Source: Paragonimus skrjabini miyazakii (taxonomy: Eukaryota > Platyhelminthes > Trematoda > Plagiorchiida > Troglotrematidae). Taken from it: 64,000 nucleotides of DNA. Position numbers and translations under genes: made by a program. The DNA is taken from NCBI GenBank assembly GCA_014338405.1, contig JTDE01000195.1, forward strand, positions 208,757 to 272,756, in the 5' to 3' direction. The notes beneath the pieces are model-generated. The model had not been told where the DNA came from. It did not search any database and saw only the letters and a program-made list of their open reading frames with translations. Positions 46,371-56,187 of this stretch are shown here, piece by piece; within the stretch, counting starts at the first letter, position 1; each line of letters begins with the position of its first letter.

Positions 46371-49300
46371 TCATATACACGATCGCCTATAGGGATTTGT
46401 CTGAAATCTCTGGATTGGGGGACGTGTGCGTCTTGAATGTCTTCTTTCAGGACTGCTCTCCGGTGGTGGTACATTAGGTTGTTCAGGTTCGAGCGTTTTT
46501 GTTTTTGGTAAAGAAAATTTATCAAATAGTATATCTAGCGGCAGTTCATAATCGTCACTTACGTAGTTGTCACCTGTTGTGTATCTGCGTTCGATATGAT
46601 TGACATGTTTTCTGGCTGTGTCTGCCTGACTGTCCACTGCGTATAGAACGTGACCGATTCTCGTTCTCACGGTTCCTGGGACCCAAGGATTAGGTTGCTG
46701 CCTGAAGTCACGAATATACATCAAATCAACAGGGCGAAATACGCGCATACGAGTCCCATGGTGTCGAGTAAATTGGTTTTCCATTTTGTGGTTAGGTTCG
46801 TTCGAAACGGTTGATGGGAGCATGACATATAACGGAGCTCGCATCTTCCGTCCCAGGAACGCTTCTGTTGGGGATTGGTTGTTAGGCAGTGCTTGATTTG
46901 ACGTTGATCAATATGTTCGCAGAAATGTGTCTAAGATTTCTGATACACGCCCTTCACCGTGTAGTTTTATCAAACACCTTTTGAACGTGTCGACAAACCG
47001 TTCCGCTTGTCCATTTGATTGAGGGTGATAAACTGGGCTACGCATGTGTTGCACGCCCAATGAACGACAGAAGTAGAGAATTCACCTGACATAAACTGTG
47101 GTCCATTGTCGCCAACAATCGTTTCAGCAATCCCAAACTGTGCGAAATAGTGATTGAGACACTTTATTGTGGAATCTGTCGTTAGATTCTTTCACATGAA
47201 AATTTCCGGCCATTTGGAGAAGGAGTCAACAATAATGAGATGATACTGATTATCAATGGGCCCTGCATAGTCAACACGTATACGTGCGCCAGGAGCAGAA
47301 GAGATCAGCCATGAATAGAAATCCACTTTGACAGGAGCCTTAGCTGCTTTGGCACAGTTATCGCACCGCCGTACTGGATGTTCAGTATGTTGATCTATAT
47401 CAGGCGAATAAGCGTAACAACGTGCGACAGACTTCCTCCGCCTCGGTGTAGCTGATTTAGAACTCTGTTTTGAAGCGTGCCCGGTACCACTATTCTGTCT
47501 CTAAACATTAAGCAACCATCGACTTGCGTTAAAGCATCCTTGCAGTGGTAAAATGGCTTATGGTCTGAATTTGTAATGACCTGTGGCGAACCATTTCGCA
47601 GGAAAAATAAAGTGCACTGAAGACAAGGATCTGCGTGAGTATGTTTTTGTATCTCACGAAAGGTGACGGGAAGGTGGCGAACGGAATCTGTGAACGTAGA
47701 TTTAACTTCTGCATTGACATCCACGGAGGAAATAACGGTATCTTCAGATGTCTTAGCACGCAATCTGTCAGCGATGAGTCTAGATAACGCGTCCGAATTT
47801 CCAAAACTGGTTGTTCTTACACGCTGAATCGTAAAGTTATATCCGATTAAAATTGTTGCCCATCGTTGCAAACGATTTGCTGTGTGCACTGGAATGCCCT
47901 TCTTAGTGCCAAAAATAGAGAGCAATGGTTTGTGATCGGTGCACAATGTAAATGTTCGACCATGCAACATTTTATGAAACTTTTTGATTGCAAAAATTAT
48001 AGCCAATCCTTCTTTTTCAATTTGACTATAGTTTCTTTCCGCTGGAGTCAACGTGCGTGAAACGTGACTAACTGTCTTTTGACTACCAGGAGGAAAACGA
48101 TGCTACAAAACCGCTCCGATTCCATAATCATAGGCATCAGCTGCTACAACAATTGGTAATCTAGGGTCACAATGTGTTAACGCAAGGTCCGACAACAACA
48201 CACTCTTGATGCGCTCAAAAGCTGATTGACAAGTCTCAGACCATGCCCACTTAGCATTGTGTTCCAAAAGTCCATTCAAGGGTGTTCGTAAAACATGCAT
48301 ATTTGATACAAAATTATTGTAGTATTTGACGAGACCTAGAAATGACTGCAATGTGACTTTATTTGTCGGGGCCGGTAGGTGTTTAATAGCCTCTATTTTC
48401 GTCTATGAATCTCTCAGGGTATCCATTTCCCTGAGAGATTCATAGACAAAAATCTGCATTCCGGCACCATACGTGACCTCTATTCTCGATGGATCCGGGC
48501 GACGACCGTTTCCGTCAACGATTGATCCAAGATAGGCAATGCGATGCGTAAAAGATGAACACTTTTCGATGCGAAGGCTGAAACCGTATGTTCTTATTTG
48601 GCTGAAAACTTCGTCTAAATGTACCTGATGAACTTCAGTAGATGGACTAGCGATGATGATATCGTCCATGTAGGCCAAAGCGTATGCCAGTCCATTCAAC
48701 ATGGTATCCACAAGCGTAATTGTCCTATCCAATCAGTTTCTAATTGATTCAGGTCATTTGGGTCTGCGATCTAACACGCAGTGGTACAATGTAAATAGCG
48801 AAATATGAACTCACATTTGATTTCTCCAATAAAGGCGATTGGGTGGTCAGGTGCATTGCGTGTGATACGTCCTATGTGTTGGTAAATGGGTTTCTTATTT
48901 TTGTGCCGTGTTGTGCGAGGAATTATGGTTACATCCGACGCAGTATCGAGTTGTAATGTTACCGGAGAATTATTGATCAACATAGTCAGAAAATTTGCTC
49001 TACTTATAATTGGCATTATCAGAGATAGAAAATACGACATTTGACTGCCTTCTGAAACGATTCTGGAACTGGTTTCTACCAGTTGTAAAATCAACTTTCT
49101 TTGGGTTCGAAACGGCCACACTCTCGCCGCTTATGCGACCGAAAACGACAAAACCGTACGAAATGTCATTCACTGCAGTGCAAACAGGCCAGTGGTGGTC
49201 GTTGCCAACCCGTGTTTCCTGACTGACTGCTTGCTTGTGATTGCGTCCTTGTGACTTTTTCAACCATTGTCACATCGCGTGTCTCTGATGACTGTAGCAT

Positions 49301-49400
49301 TTGTGAATCCTACTTCAGATTCACCAATCGCAGATATTCAGAAGTCAGCTTCTGCAAGGAGAAGGATTGTGTTGAGTCGAGTTTCACCAATAATCTGGTT
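46371..49400 (-). mobile_element. Ty3/Gypsy gag-pol remnant, minus copy
   Basis: Read right to left: a gag end with a CCHC-like knuckle (LACLHCSE, stop, then HFVRFCRF, about 49130-49210), an aspartic protease motif LQLDTASDVTIIPR (about 48930-48960), the RT motif C YMDDIIIAS (about 48650), the RT tether SFLGLVKYYNNFV, RNase H (AADAYDYGIGAVL, ERNYSQIEKEGLAI and CTDHKPLLSIFG), integrase remnants and a C-terminal tail. RT fingers and motifs A and B are deleted between protease and YMDD. A TAG follows GIGAVL, an 80-bp hairpin is inserted in RT, and the integrase core is split into several frames. The element cannot be functional. Confidence 0.85.
48398..48477. mobile_element. 80-bp hairpin insertion with 7-bp direct repeats
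   Basis: The insertion interrupts the Gypsy RT frame just after PDPSRIE and is flanked by CTCTATT at 48391-48397 and 48478-48484, as expected of a target-site duplication. Inside, 19 bases (48401-48419) pair perfectly with 48429-48447 around a 9-base loop. Read on the minus strand one arm gives YPERFIDEN, a motif of Penelope-like RT C-termini, so the insert is probably a tiny, partly inverted Penelope-like end. The inner edge of the large palindrome (48434) falls inside this hairpin. Confidence 0.75.
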
Positions 49401-49406
49401 CGGGTA
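48435..49406. other. palindrome spacer (972 bp)
   Basis: Unique sequence between the two arms. It holds the upstream part of the minus-strand Gypsy copy: gag end, protease and the YMDD part of RT. Its right end has a 7-bp hairpin, GGGTATC/GATACCC, across the junction (49402-49424). Confidence 0.9.
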
Positions 49407-49437
49407 TCAGGGAAATGGATACCCTGAGAGATTCATA

Positions 49438-51470
49438 GACGAAAATAGAGGCTATTAAACACCTACCGGCCCCGACAAATAAAGTCACATTGCAGTCATT
49501 TCTAGGTCTCGTCAAATACTACAATAATTTTGTATCAAATATGCATGTTTTACGAACACCCTTGAATGGACTTTTGGAACACAATGCTAAGTGGGCATGG
49601 TCTGAGACTTGTCAATCAGCTTTTGAGCGCATCAAGAGTGTGTTGTTGTCGGACCTTGCGTTAACACATTATGACCCTAGATTACCAATTGTTGTAGCAG
49701 CTGATGCCTATGATTATGGAATCGGAGCGGTTTTGTAGCATCGTTTTCCTCCTGGTAGTCAAAAGACAGTTAGTCACGTTTCACGCACGTTGACTCCAGC
49801 GGAAAGAAACTATAGTCAAATTGAAAAAGAAGGATTGGCTATAATTTTTGCAATCAAAAAGTTTCATAAAATGTTGCATGGTCGAACATTTACATTGTGC
49901 ACCGATCACAAACCATTGCTCTCTATTTTTGGCACTAAGAAGGGCATTCCAGTGCACACAGCAAATCGTTTGCAACGATGGGCAACAATTTTAATCGGAT
50001 ATAACTTTACGATTCAGCGTGTAAGAACAACCAGTTTTGGAAATTCGGACGCGTTATCTAGACTCATCGCTGACAGATTTCGTGCTAAGACATCTGAAGA
50101 TACCGTTATTTCCTCCGTGGATGTCAATGCAGAAGTTAAATCTACGTTCACAGATTCCGTTCGCCACCTTCACGTCACCTTTCGTGAGATACAAAAACAT
50201 ACTCACGCAGATCCTTGTCTTCAGTGCACTTTATTTTTCCTGCGAAATGGTTCGCCACAGGTCATTACAAATTCAGACCATAAGCCATTTTACCACTGCA
50301 AGGATGCTTTAACGCAAGTCGATGGTTGCTTAATGTTTAGAGACAGAATAGTGGTACCGGGCACGCTTCAAAACAGAGTTCTAAATCAGCTACACCGAGG
50401 CGGAGGAAGTCTGTCGCACGTTGTTACGCTTATTCGCCTGATATAGATCAACATACTGAACATCCAGTACGGCGGTGCGATAACTGTGCCAAAGCAGCTA
50501 AGGCTCCTGTCAAAGTGGATTTCTATTCATGGCTGATCTCTTCTGCTCCTGGCGCACGTATACGTGTTGACTATGCAGGGCCCATTGATAATCAGTATCA
50601 TCTCATTATTGTTGACTCCTTCTCCAAATGGCCGGAAATTTTCATGTGAAAGAATCTAACGACAGATTCCACAATAAAGTGTCTCAATCACTATTTCGCA
50701 CAGTTTGGGATTGCTGAAACGATTGTTGGCGACAATGGACCACAGTTTATGTCAGGTGAATTCTCTACTTCTGTCGTTCATTGGGCGTGCAACACATGCG
50801 TAGCCCAGTTTATCACCCTCAATCAAATGGACAAGCGGAACGGTTTGTCGACACGTTCAAAAGGTGTTTGATAAAACTACACGGTGAAGGGCGTGTATCA
50901 GAAATCTTAGACACATTTCTGCGAACATATTGATCAACGTCAAATCAAGCACTGCCTAACAACCAATCCCCAACAGAAGCGTTCCTGGGACGGAAGATGC
51001 GAGCTCCGTTATATGTCATGCTCCCATCAACCGTTTCGAACGAACCTAACCACAAAATGGAAAACCAATTTACTCGACACCATGGGACTCGTATGCGCGT
51101 ATTTCGCCCTGTTGATTTGATGTATATTCGTGACTTCAGGCAGCAACCTAATCCTTGGGTCCCAGGAACCGTGAGAACGAGAATCGGTCACGTTCTATAC
51201 GCAGTGGACAGTCAGGCAGACACAGCCAGAAAACATGTCAATCATATCGAACGCAGATACACAACAGGTGACAACTACGTAAGTGACGATTATGAACTGC
51301 CGCTAGATATACTATTTGATAAATTTTCTTTACCAAAAACAAAAACGCTCGAACCTGAACAACCTAATGTACCACCACCGGAGAGCAGTCCTGAAAGAAG
51401 ACATTCAAGACGCACACGTCCCCCAATCCAGAGATTTCAGACAAATCCCTATAGGCGATCGTGTATATGA
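49438..51470 (+). mobile_element. Ty3/Gypsy pol remnant, plus copy
   Basis: Starts at TKIEAIKHLPAP in the RT tether, with no RT palm, protease or gag on this side. RNase H (49490-50000) keeps its D, E and D motif residues but is cut by a TAG. The downstream frame to 50446 carries the linker and the start of integrase. Integrase core motifs lie in shifted frames at about 50460-50960 (for example HPVRRCDNCAKAAKAPVKVD and VDYAGP). The tail at 50997-51470 ends in an Arg/Pro-rich C-terminus. It is a 5'-truncated, defective copy. Confidence 0.85.
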
Positions 51471-51534
51471 CATTTTCTTTGTTTAACGAGGAGAGGTGTA
51501 CGGTCCATCTATGTTACGTACCTGCATGTGCATG

Positions 51535-51562
51535 CACACACACACACACACACAAACACACA
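51535..51562. repeat. (CA)n tract, right arm
   Basis: Mirror of 46279-46306. The tract length is the same in both arms, notable because dinucleotide tracts mutate quickly. Confidence 0.9.
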
Positions 51563-51896
51563 ATCGCTCACTCAAGTGCACCGTCCCATTTCACACCTGT
51601 CGGTTGCAAAGGTCACATGCGCCCAGACATGCTTTGTCCTTTCCTCATCGGCTTGATATTGGTTCATCGATCCGTTCGCTCTAAACTCTATTCATTGCTA
51701 CATGTAACACACCTTCGTGCTGGCTCAGTCAGGATACACAAGGTTCCTCCTGTATCCCTTCAGTTCTCACTTCAGTGAGTAGTGCAGACATAACAAATAA
51801 TTGATCCCGTCTGTCGGAAACTTTCAATGCACAGCTTACACAACTCCTTTGATTTTGTAAATGTAACTAAATATACCTATTTAAATGAGTAATCAA

Positions 51897-53345
51897 TGTT
51901 TTCTTTCGATGTCGCACCCTTGTTTATCAATGTTCAACTAAAGGAGACCACAGATTACCTGTGTGAGTATATCAAGGGTAGTGACAGATATTCAGATACC
52001 ATCGGTCGAACTCAAGCAATTACTTTGTCTGCGCACCTACAACGTACAGTTTAGGTTCAATGAAGGAATTTATTGACAAAAAAACGATGTCGCAATGAGA
52101 TCGTCGTTGCAGATATCTTCATGGCGAAATTGGAAAACCAACAACTGAGCTCAGCGGTAGGCCAATGCAATTTTTATAAGAGATACGTTGATGACATCCT
52201 TTGCGTACTCGATAATAGCGTAAATCCTACTGACATCTTAGCCACATTCAACTCCGCACACCAACATTTGCAATTTTCGTTGGACTCCGAAATGAGTAGC
52301 CACTTAAGCATTTACGTCGCCGCACTGATGGTTCAATTCAGCGTGCGATACACAGAAAGGATACTTGGAATGGTCAGTACATTCGTAACGAAAAGGCATT
52401 CAATAGAGCACAATCTTTATTGTCCAACTCGCTGGTTGCCATGCTACGCGCGCGCTCGCGTTTACGAATCACAATCCCAGTCCACAACACCCTCGTTTTT
52501 CGCTCCCATGTCGTGTGCACTTCTGTCCGGTCTGTGTGTGTGACCAACGCCTTCAGTCGGGGAGGGGGGGAGGGGGGGAGGGGTCACCTGCCATTCCTCG
52601 TCCGTTGGTCCGATCTCGATGGCTTGTCCGGTCGCCCATGTTGTCTCCGATCCGCTCGCTGTGGGCTATTAGACATACTTCCTCCACGTTGAGGTATTCC
52701 GCCGAGTGTTGGAATATTCGCATCTCCGGTTTCATAATCCACCACAAATTCACTTCAATAGTTTCGTATCACTCGCTTTAGAAAGAAACCTAATTAACTG
52801 TTTGACGAGCAGAGCCACGCAAACTTGCATAAATGACACCATTACTGAGGAAGTGGCGTTCATACATACGATATTCATACAAAACAGCTACCCGGAAAAG
52901 TTCATAGACAGAGCCATGCTACAGCGAGATGAAGGAGACCAGCTGCACCTAGTGTAAAGGAAAATCGTACAAATGGGATTACCTTTCAAAGCCGATATGC
53001 TGGTCGAAATTATCCCGCGTGGACTCACAAGTACAGTTAATACATCATTTTACGCCGCTAAGTTACGTGTCAACTTTACGTCCAATTCGGTTTCATGCCC
53101 ACGCCTAAAAGATAGTGTCTGTTTCTGTAGTCTTGTTTTGTGTATACTCATTCCTTTGTTCCTGGGGTACCAGTTCTGTTGGCTACACGACCAGACACCT
53201 ATCTGAACGGGTCCGGGAACACCACCCAGCTTGGCTCACCAGTGGAATAACGAAATCTGTCAACAATGCCATACTACCGCACCTGGTGGATTCGAATCAC
53301 TCTGTTGATGTGACGTATGCATTTCGTACAATCTACCGAGTTTAG
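51897..53345 (+). mobile_element. Penelope-like element, RT and GIY-YIG endonuclease, plus copy
   Basis: RT starts at FDVAPLFINVQLKETTDYLC and includes KRYVDDILCVLD (about 52180) and SYPEKFIDRAM. Unlike the left copy it continues past the palindrome edge: MGLPFKADMLVEI at about 52973, then an endonuclease-like segment with GYTTRHLSERVREHHPAWLT and AILPHLVDSNHSVDV (53180-53345). Penelope-like elements characteristically end in a GIY-YIG endonuclease with a GRTTR...RxREH core. Stops, frameshifts and a 360-base insertion make it inactive. Confidence 0.82.
52391..52756 (+). repeat. insertion with G-quadruplex motif in Penelope-like RT, right arm
   Basis: Mirror of 45085-45450. Here the G-runs (GGGG, GGGGGGG, GGGGGGG, GGGG, separated by single A) lie on the plus strand at 52559-52583. 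Confidence 0.65.
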
Positions 53346-55170
53346 GCCACCCGGTCGATGGCTGTGAGGCGTAGGATTCTGTCCACAGCAAAAGCTACTT
53401 GAACTCGCCTGTATAACCCACTTCTGTGCGTCCAGAAACGTTTTGTTCAAGCTTTGGATCTGTCTTGGCCATCCCCGCACTCTGTTAGCCTGTCAAGACC
53501 CATTGTTCATATGGGTACTTGATTGTGATGGCAGTAAAAACAATGTGTTCATTCCCTGTGCATCTTGACTACAGATAGTTAACAAAATCTCTCGAGTTCG
53601 TACACGTCATATATTGGGGAGAAAAGTAGTGTATCTTGAAAAGGACTCCAGAGAGAGAATAGGCTCATGCATTCATCTGGGAGGAGCCCTGGAGAAGCCG
53701 CACACTGGGAGAATATGTAGGCAAGTAGTCGATAATCAAAAACGGAAGACTACCAGACAAAAAGCAAATACAATTTAGATAAAGCCACACCTTTTCTTCA
53801 GACGCTTCTTAAAAATGTTTTCTTACTGAAGGAGTAGAATTGTTCAAACGGATGGTTTACGAGCAAACAATCAAGGTTTTGTGAGCATGCAGCATAAAAG
53901 TTGAGGTCACAGATAATAGTAGCGAGTTGTTTTGGAAGAGAGAGCCATCAACCTTGCGAACAGTTTCCATTAGAAAACATTGTGGATTCGTGCTAAAACA
54001 GGAAGAAACTGTTACAATAAGTCTTGGCGGTAGCAAAAGCATCTCGAGTGAAAATTCTTCGAAACCGTATATGGTTTCCCACTTGAAGCTGGAAGATAAA
54101 ACCAATTTGACTAAGTTGTCATCGACTCTTTGAAAAGCGACTGTTTTAAATGACGCTGCAGAATACATTGGTGACAATGTGAGAGACACAAGATAAGAAA
54201 AAACATAAGTATAAACGCAAAACAAATGAGTAAACTGACGTATAGGTCACGTAAGCTGTTGCAATCCCAGCTTGGGTACGACGGTAAACTACGCAGACTA
54301 ATTTGATGCTGCTTAGCAAAGAGGTTGGTCCTTAGTGTGTTCAGTGAACGGAATCTGTTCAACAAATGTGGACGGATTGTATAGATTACAACCAAAAAAG
54401 AAGTTTGTGGTTTATAACCCAGTTGCGGGTTGGTTAAGCCGATTGCCTCGGACTCAGTGGAGTTCACATATCGGTGTAGAAGTAACTGACAAAACAAACT
54501 CGCAAGTGAGGTGTTAACTAAAAATATCGATACTTGCCGTTTCTACATAAAGACATGGTCAAAGATCACGCGGCACGCACAGTTGAAAACTAAGCACTAA
54601 GCAATCTCAGTTTCATTGAGTTGAAGATGTACAGCTGGTCCCGAAACCTCAGCTTTTCTATTGGCCGGTTTTAACGCGTGACACAAGTAAGCAACTCGTT
54701 TCACTCAGTGCTCAGCATAACAAAATCAGATGCTACTCTGAAGTGTCATCCGGATTGGTCACTGTGCTGATATGCCAGCTTGCTCCAGTGACCGATGTTT
54801 ATTAGCTGTGTGTAGGCTTCCGCGAATCATTGCTTGACCTCGCACCGATGAGTTCACCCAATTTAAATCCTTCACAGGCATATCTCATATGTGGCAATAA
54901 CAACGAAACCGGTAATGTGCTTCCGGTAAATTTTGAAAATTCATCAAAAACTGCTTATGTCAAATCATCTTGCGTTACTGATGTTCTTCCTAATTGTTAT
55001 CAGTAACTCGATCAAAGTCGTCTATAGTATTTGGTCAAACCTAATCAAAGCGACCTACTTGTCTAAGTCCCTAAAACTAATCGTAGGCTTCATTGTAATC
55101 AAGAAACACAGTCAACGGTCATCAGTTAGCCAGTACAACTACAGTGACTGTATTGCATACTTTAAAAATT
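53346..55170. other. intron right of the palindrome
   Basis: No exon recognised. The LTR-like repeat 54594-54888 lies here. Frames at 53857-54497 are open on the minus strand but match nothing I know. Confidence 0.5.
54594..54888 (+). repeat. LTR-like dispersed repeat, copy 2
   Basis: Diverged, same-orientation relative of 41685-42028, 12.9 kb away, with the palindrome between them. Shared blocks include TTTCATTGAGTTG, TCCGGATTGGTC, GATATGCCAGCTTGCT and CTTCCGCGAATCATTGCTTG. Confidence 0.6.
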
Positions 55171-56187
55171 GATGAGTAGTGAGGGATTCTGGTTTTCATA
55201 CAAACTGAACATCCACAAATGATCACAGTTGTCGCATTCCCATTTCTAGTCTCGTCTGTGGCATTATTGACGAGCCCTGATGAGAGGGAAATTCGAGTCT
55301 AATGCTTGTTTTCCAAAAGGGGCCGACTGGAATAGTCTATGGGAATACGACAGTTGCGATCAATTGTGGGTAATGTTCAATCCATATTTTTTATGTTCCC
55401 AAAAGTAAACAACTGCTGAGTGTTTAGAACGATAAAACTAGTAGGCTGAATTTGAAATAACTATTCAAACCAGTTGGCTGTGCCAGACAAAGTTACCCTT
55501 GAGAAGTGGTTCACAAGGACAAGCATAAAGTGTTCCAAGTAACCTACGACTTGATGATATTATTTCGCGTGGTTTCATTACTTTGCGGCATGATAAACGT
55601 ATATTCTTCTTTAAATCAATTTCCACTGAATCTAATCAAAGGGACAAATTCAGAAATAAACTGGAAACTCTTCATATCCACTCCCACACTTCACGTTTAA
55701 AAAGATTAACTAACCGATTCTTATCGAACAGACAACTTACGGTGAGGTTTCCTCTTTGTAAAAGCCTATCACGTGCGCATGCCCTTGCACCTAATGAAAT
55801 TTGAATTACGAATCAGGTGCTCCTCAAGCTAGCCCGTCGACAACGGCGTCGCTGATCAACAATTTAAATACCATTTGAAACGTAATAACATTCAGGTTGC
55901 CCGACATTTTCAAGAATGATCAATCCAAACGATAATCCTGCTACCAGTCAAGTTGAGGAGACAGATTTCAATCAACCTGTTCAGCAATGTTTATTATTAC
56001 AGATACATAGACAAATTCAATTTACGGTTGTGACGATGATGCGATGATTAGCTATAAAAACAGAGAAATTCAAACATGATGCTAGTTACGAAATAAACCG
56101 TTTAAAGTCACATATGGATGCGAAAGCTACACCGGAATGAAAACGATATTCGATTGGCAAACAACAAAAGCCCTGACTACTCATCAG
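55171..56187 (+). mobile_element. 1-kb element with short terminal inverted repeats and fold-back SINE
   Basis: The left end TGATGAGTAGTGAGGG and the right end CCCTGACTACTCATCA are inverted copies of one motif. At the left the element repeats the fold-back SINE design: inverted tail 55206-55243 and forward tail 55339-55380, with a forward SINE body between them but no tRNA head. Further right, 55893-55982 (CAGGTTGCCCGA to TCAACCTG) is related to the gap region at 20429-20680. No transposase frame was recognised, so it would be non-autonomous. Confidence 0.6.

Larger units (their letters stand above)
44915..48434 (-). repeat. large inverted repeat, left arm (3,520 bp)
   Basis: Every paired coordinate in the two arms sums to 97841, so the arms align without any insertion or deletion. 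Identity is very high: only four differences were noticed in translated parts (L/F, P/H, N/H and C/Y). The arm carries Penelope-like RT, a dinucleotide tract, then Gypsy integrase, RNase H and RT tether. Flanks diverge abruptly at 48435 and within about 20 bases outside 44915. Confidence 0.95.
49407..52926 (+). repeat. large inverted repeat, right arm (3,520 bp)
   Basis: Mirror of 44915-48434. It begins inside the hairpin insertion, with YPERFIDEN read directly, continues through the Gypsy tether, RNase H and integrase, then the (CA)n tract, and ends in Penelope-like RT. The same TAG after GIGAVL (49736-49738) and the same G-rich insertion are present, so the defects predate the duplication. 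Confidence 0.95.

Noticed and set aside
48398..49443. Hammerhead ribozyme expected in Penelope-like elements near the hairpin insertion.
   Set aside because: The core motif CTGATGA paired with GAAA was not seen, only a plain hairpin.
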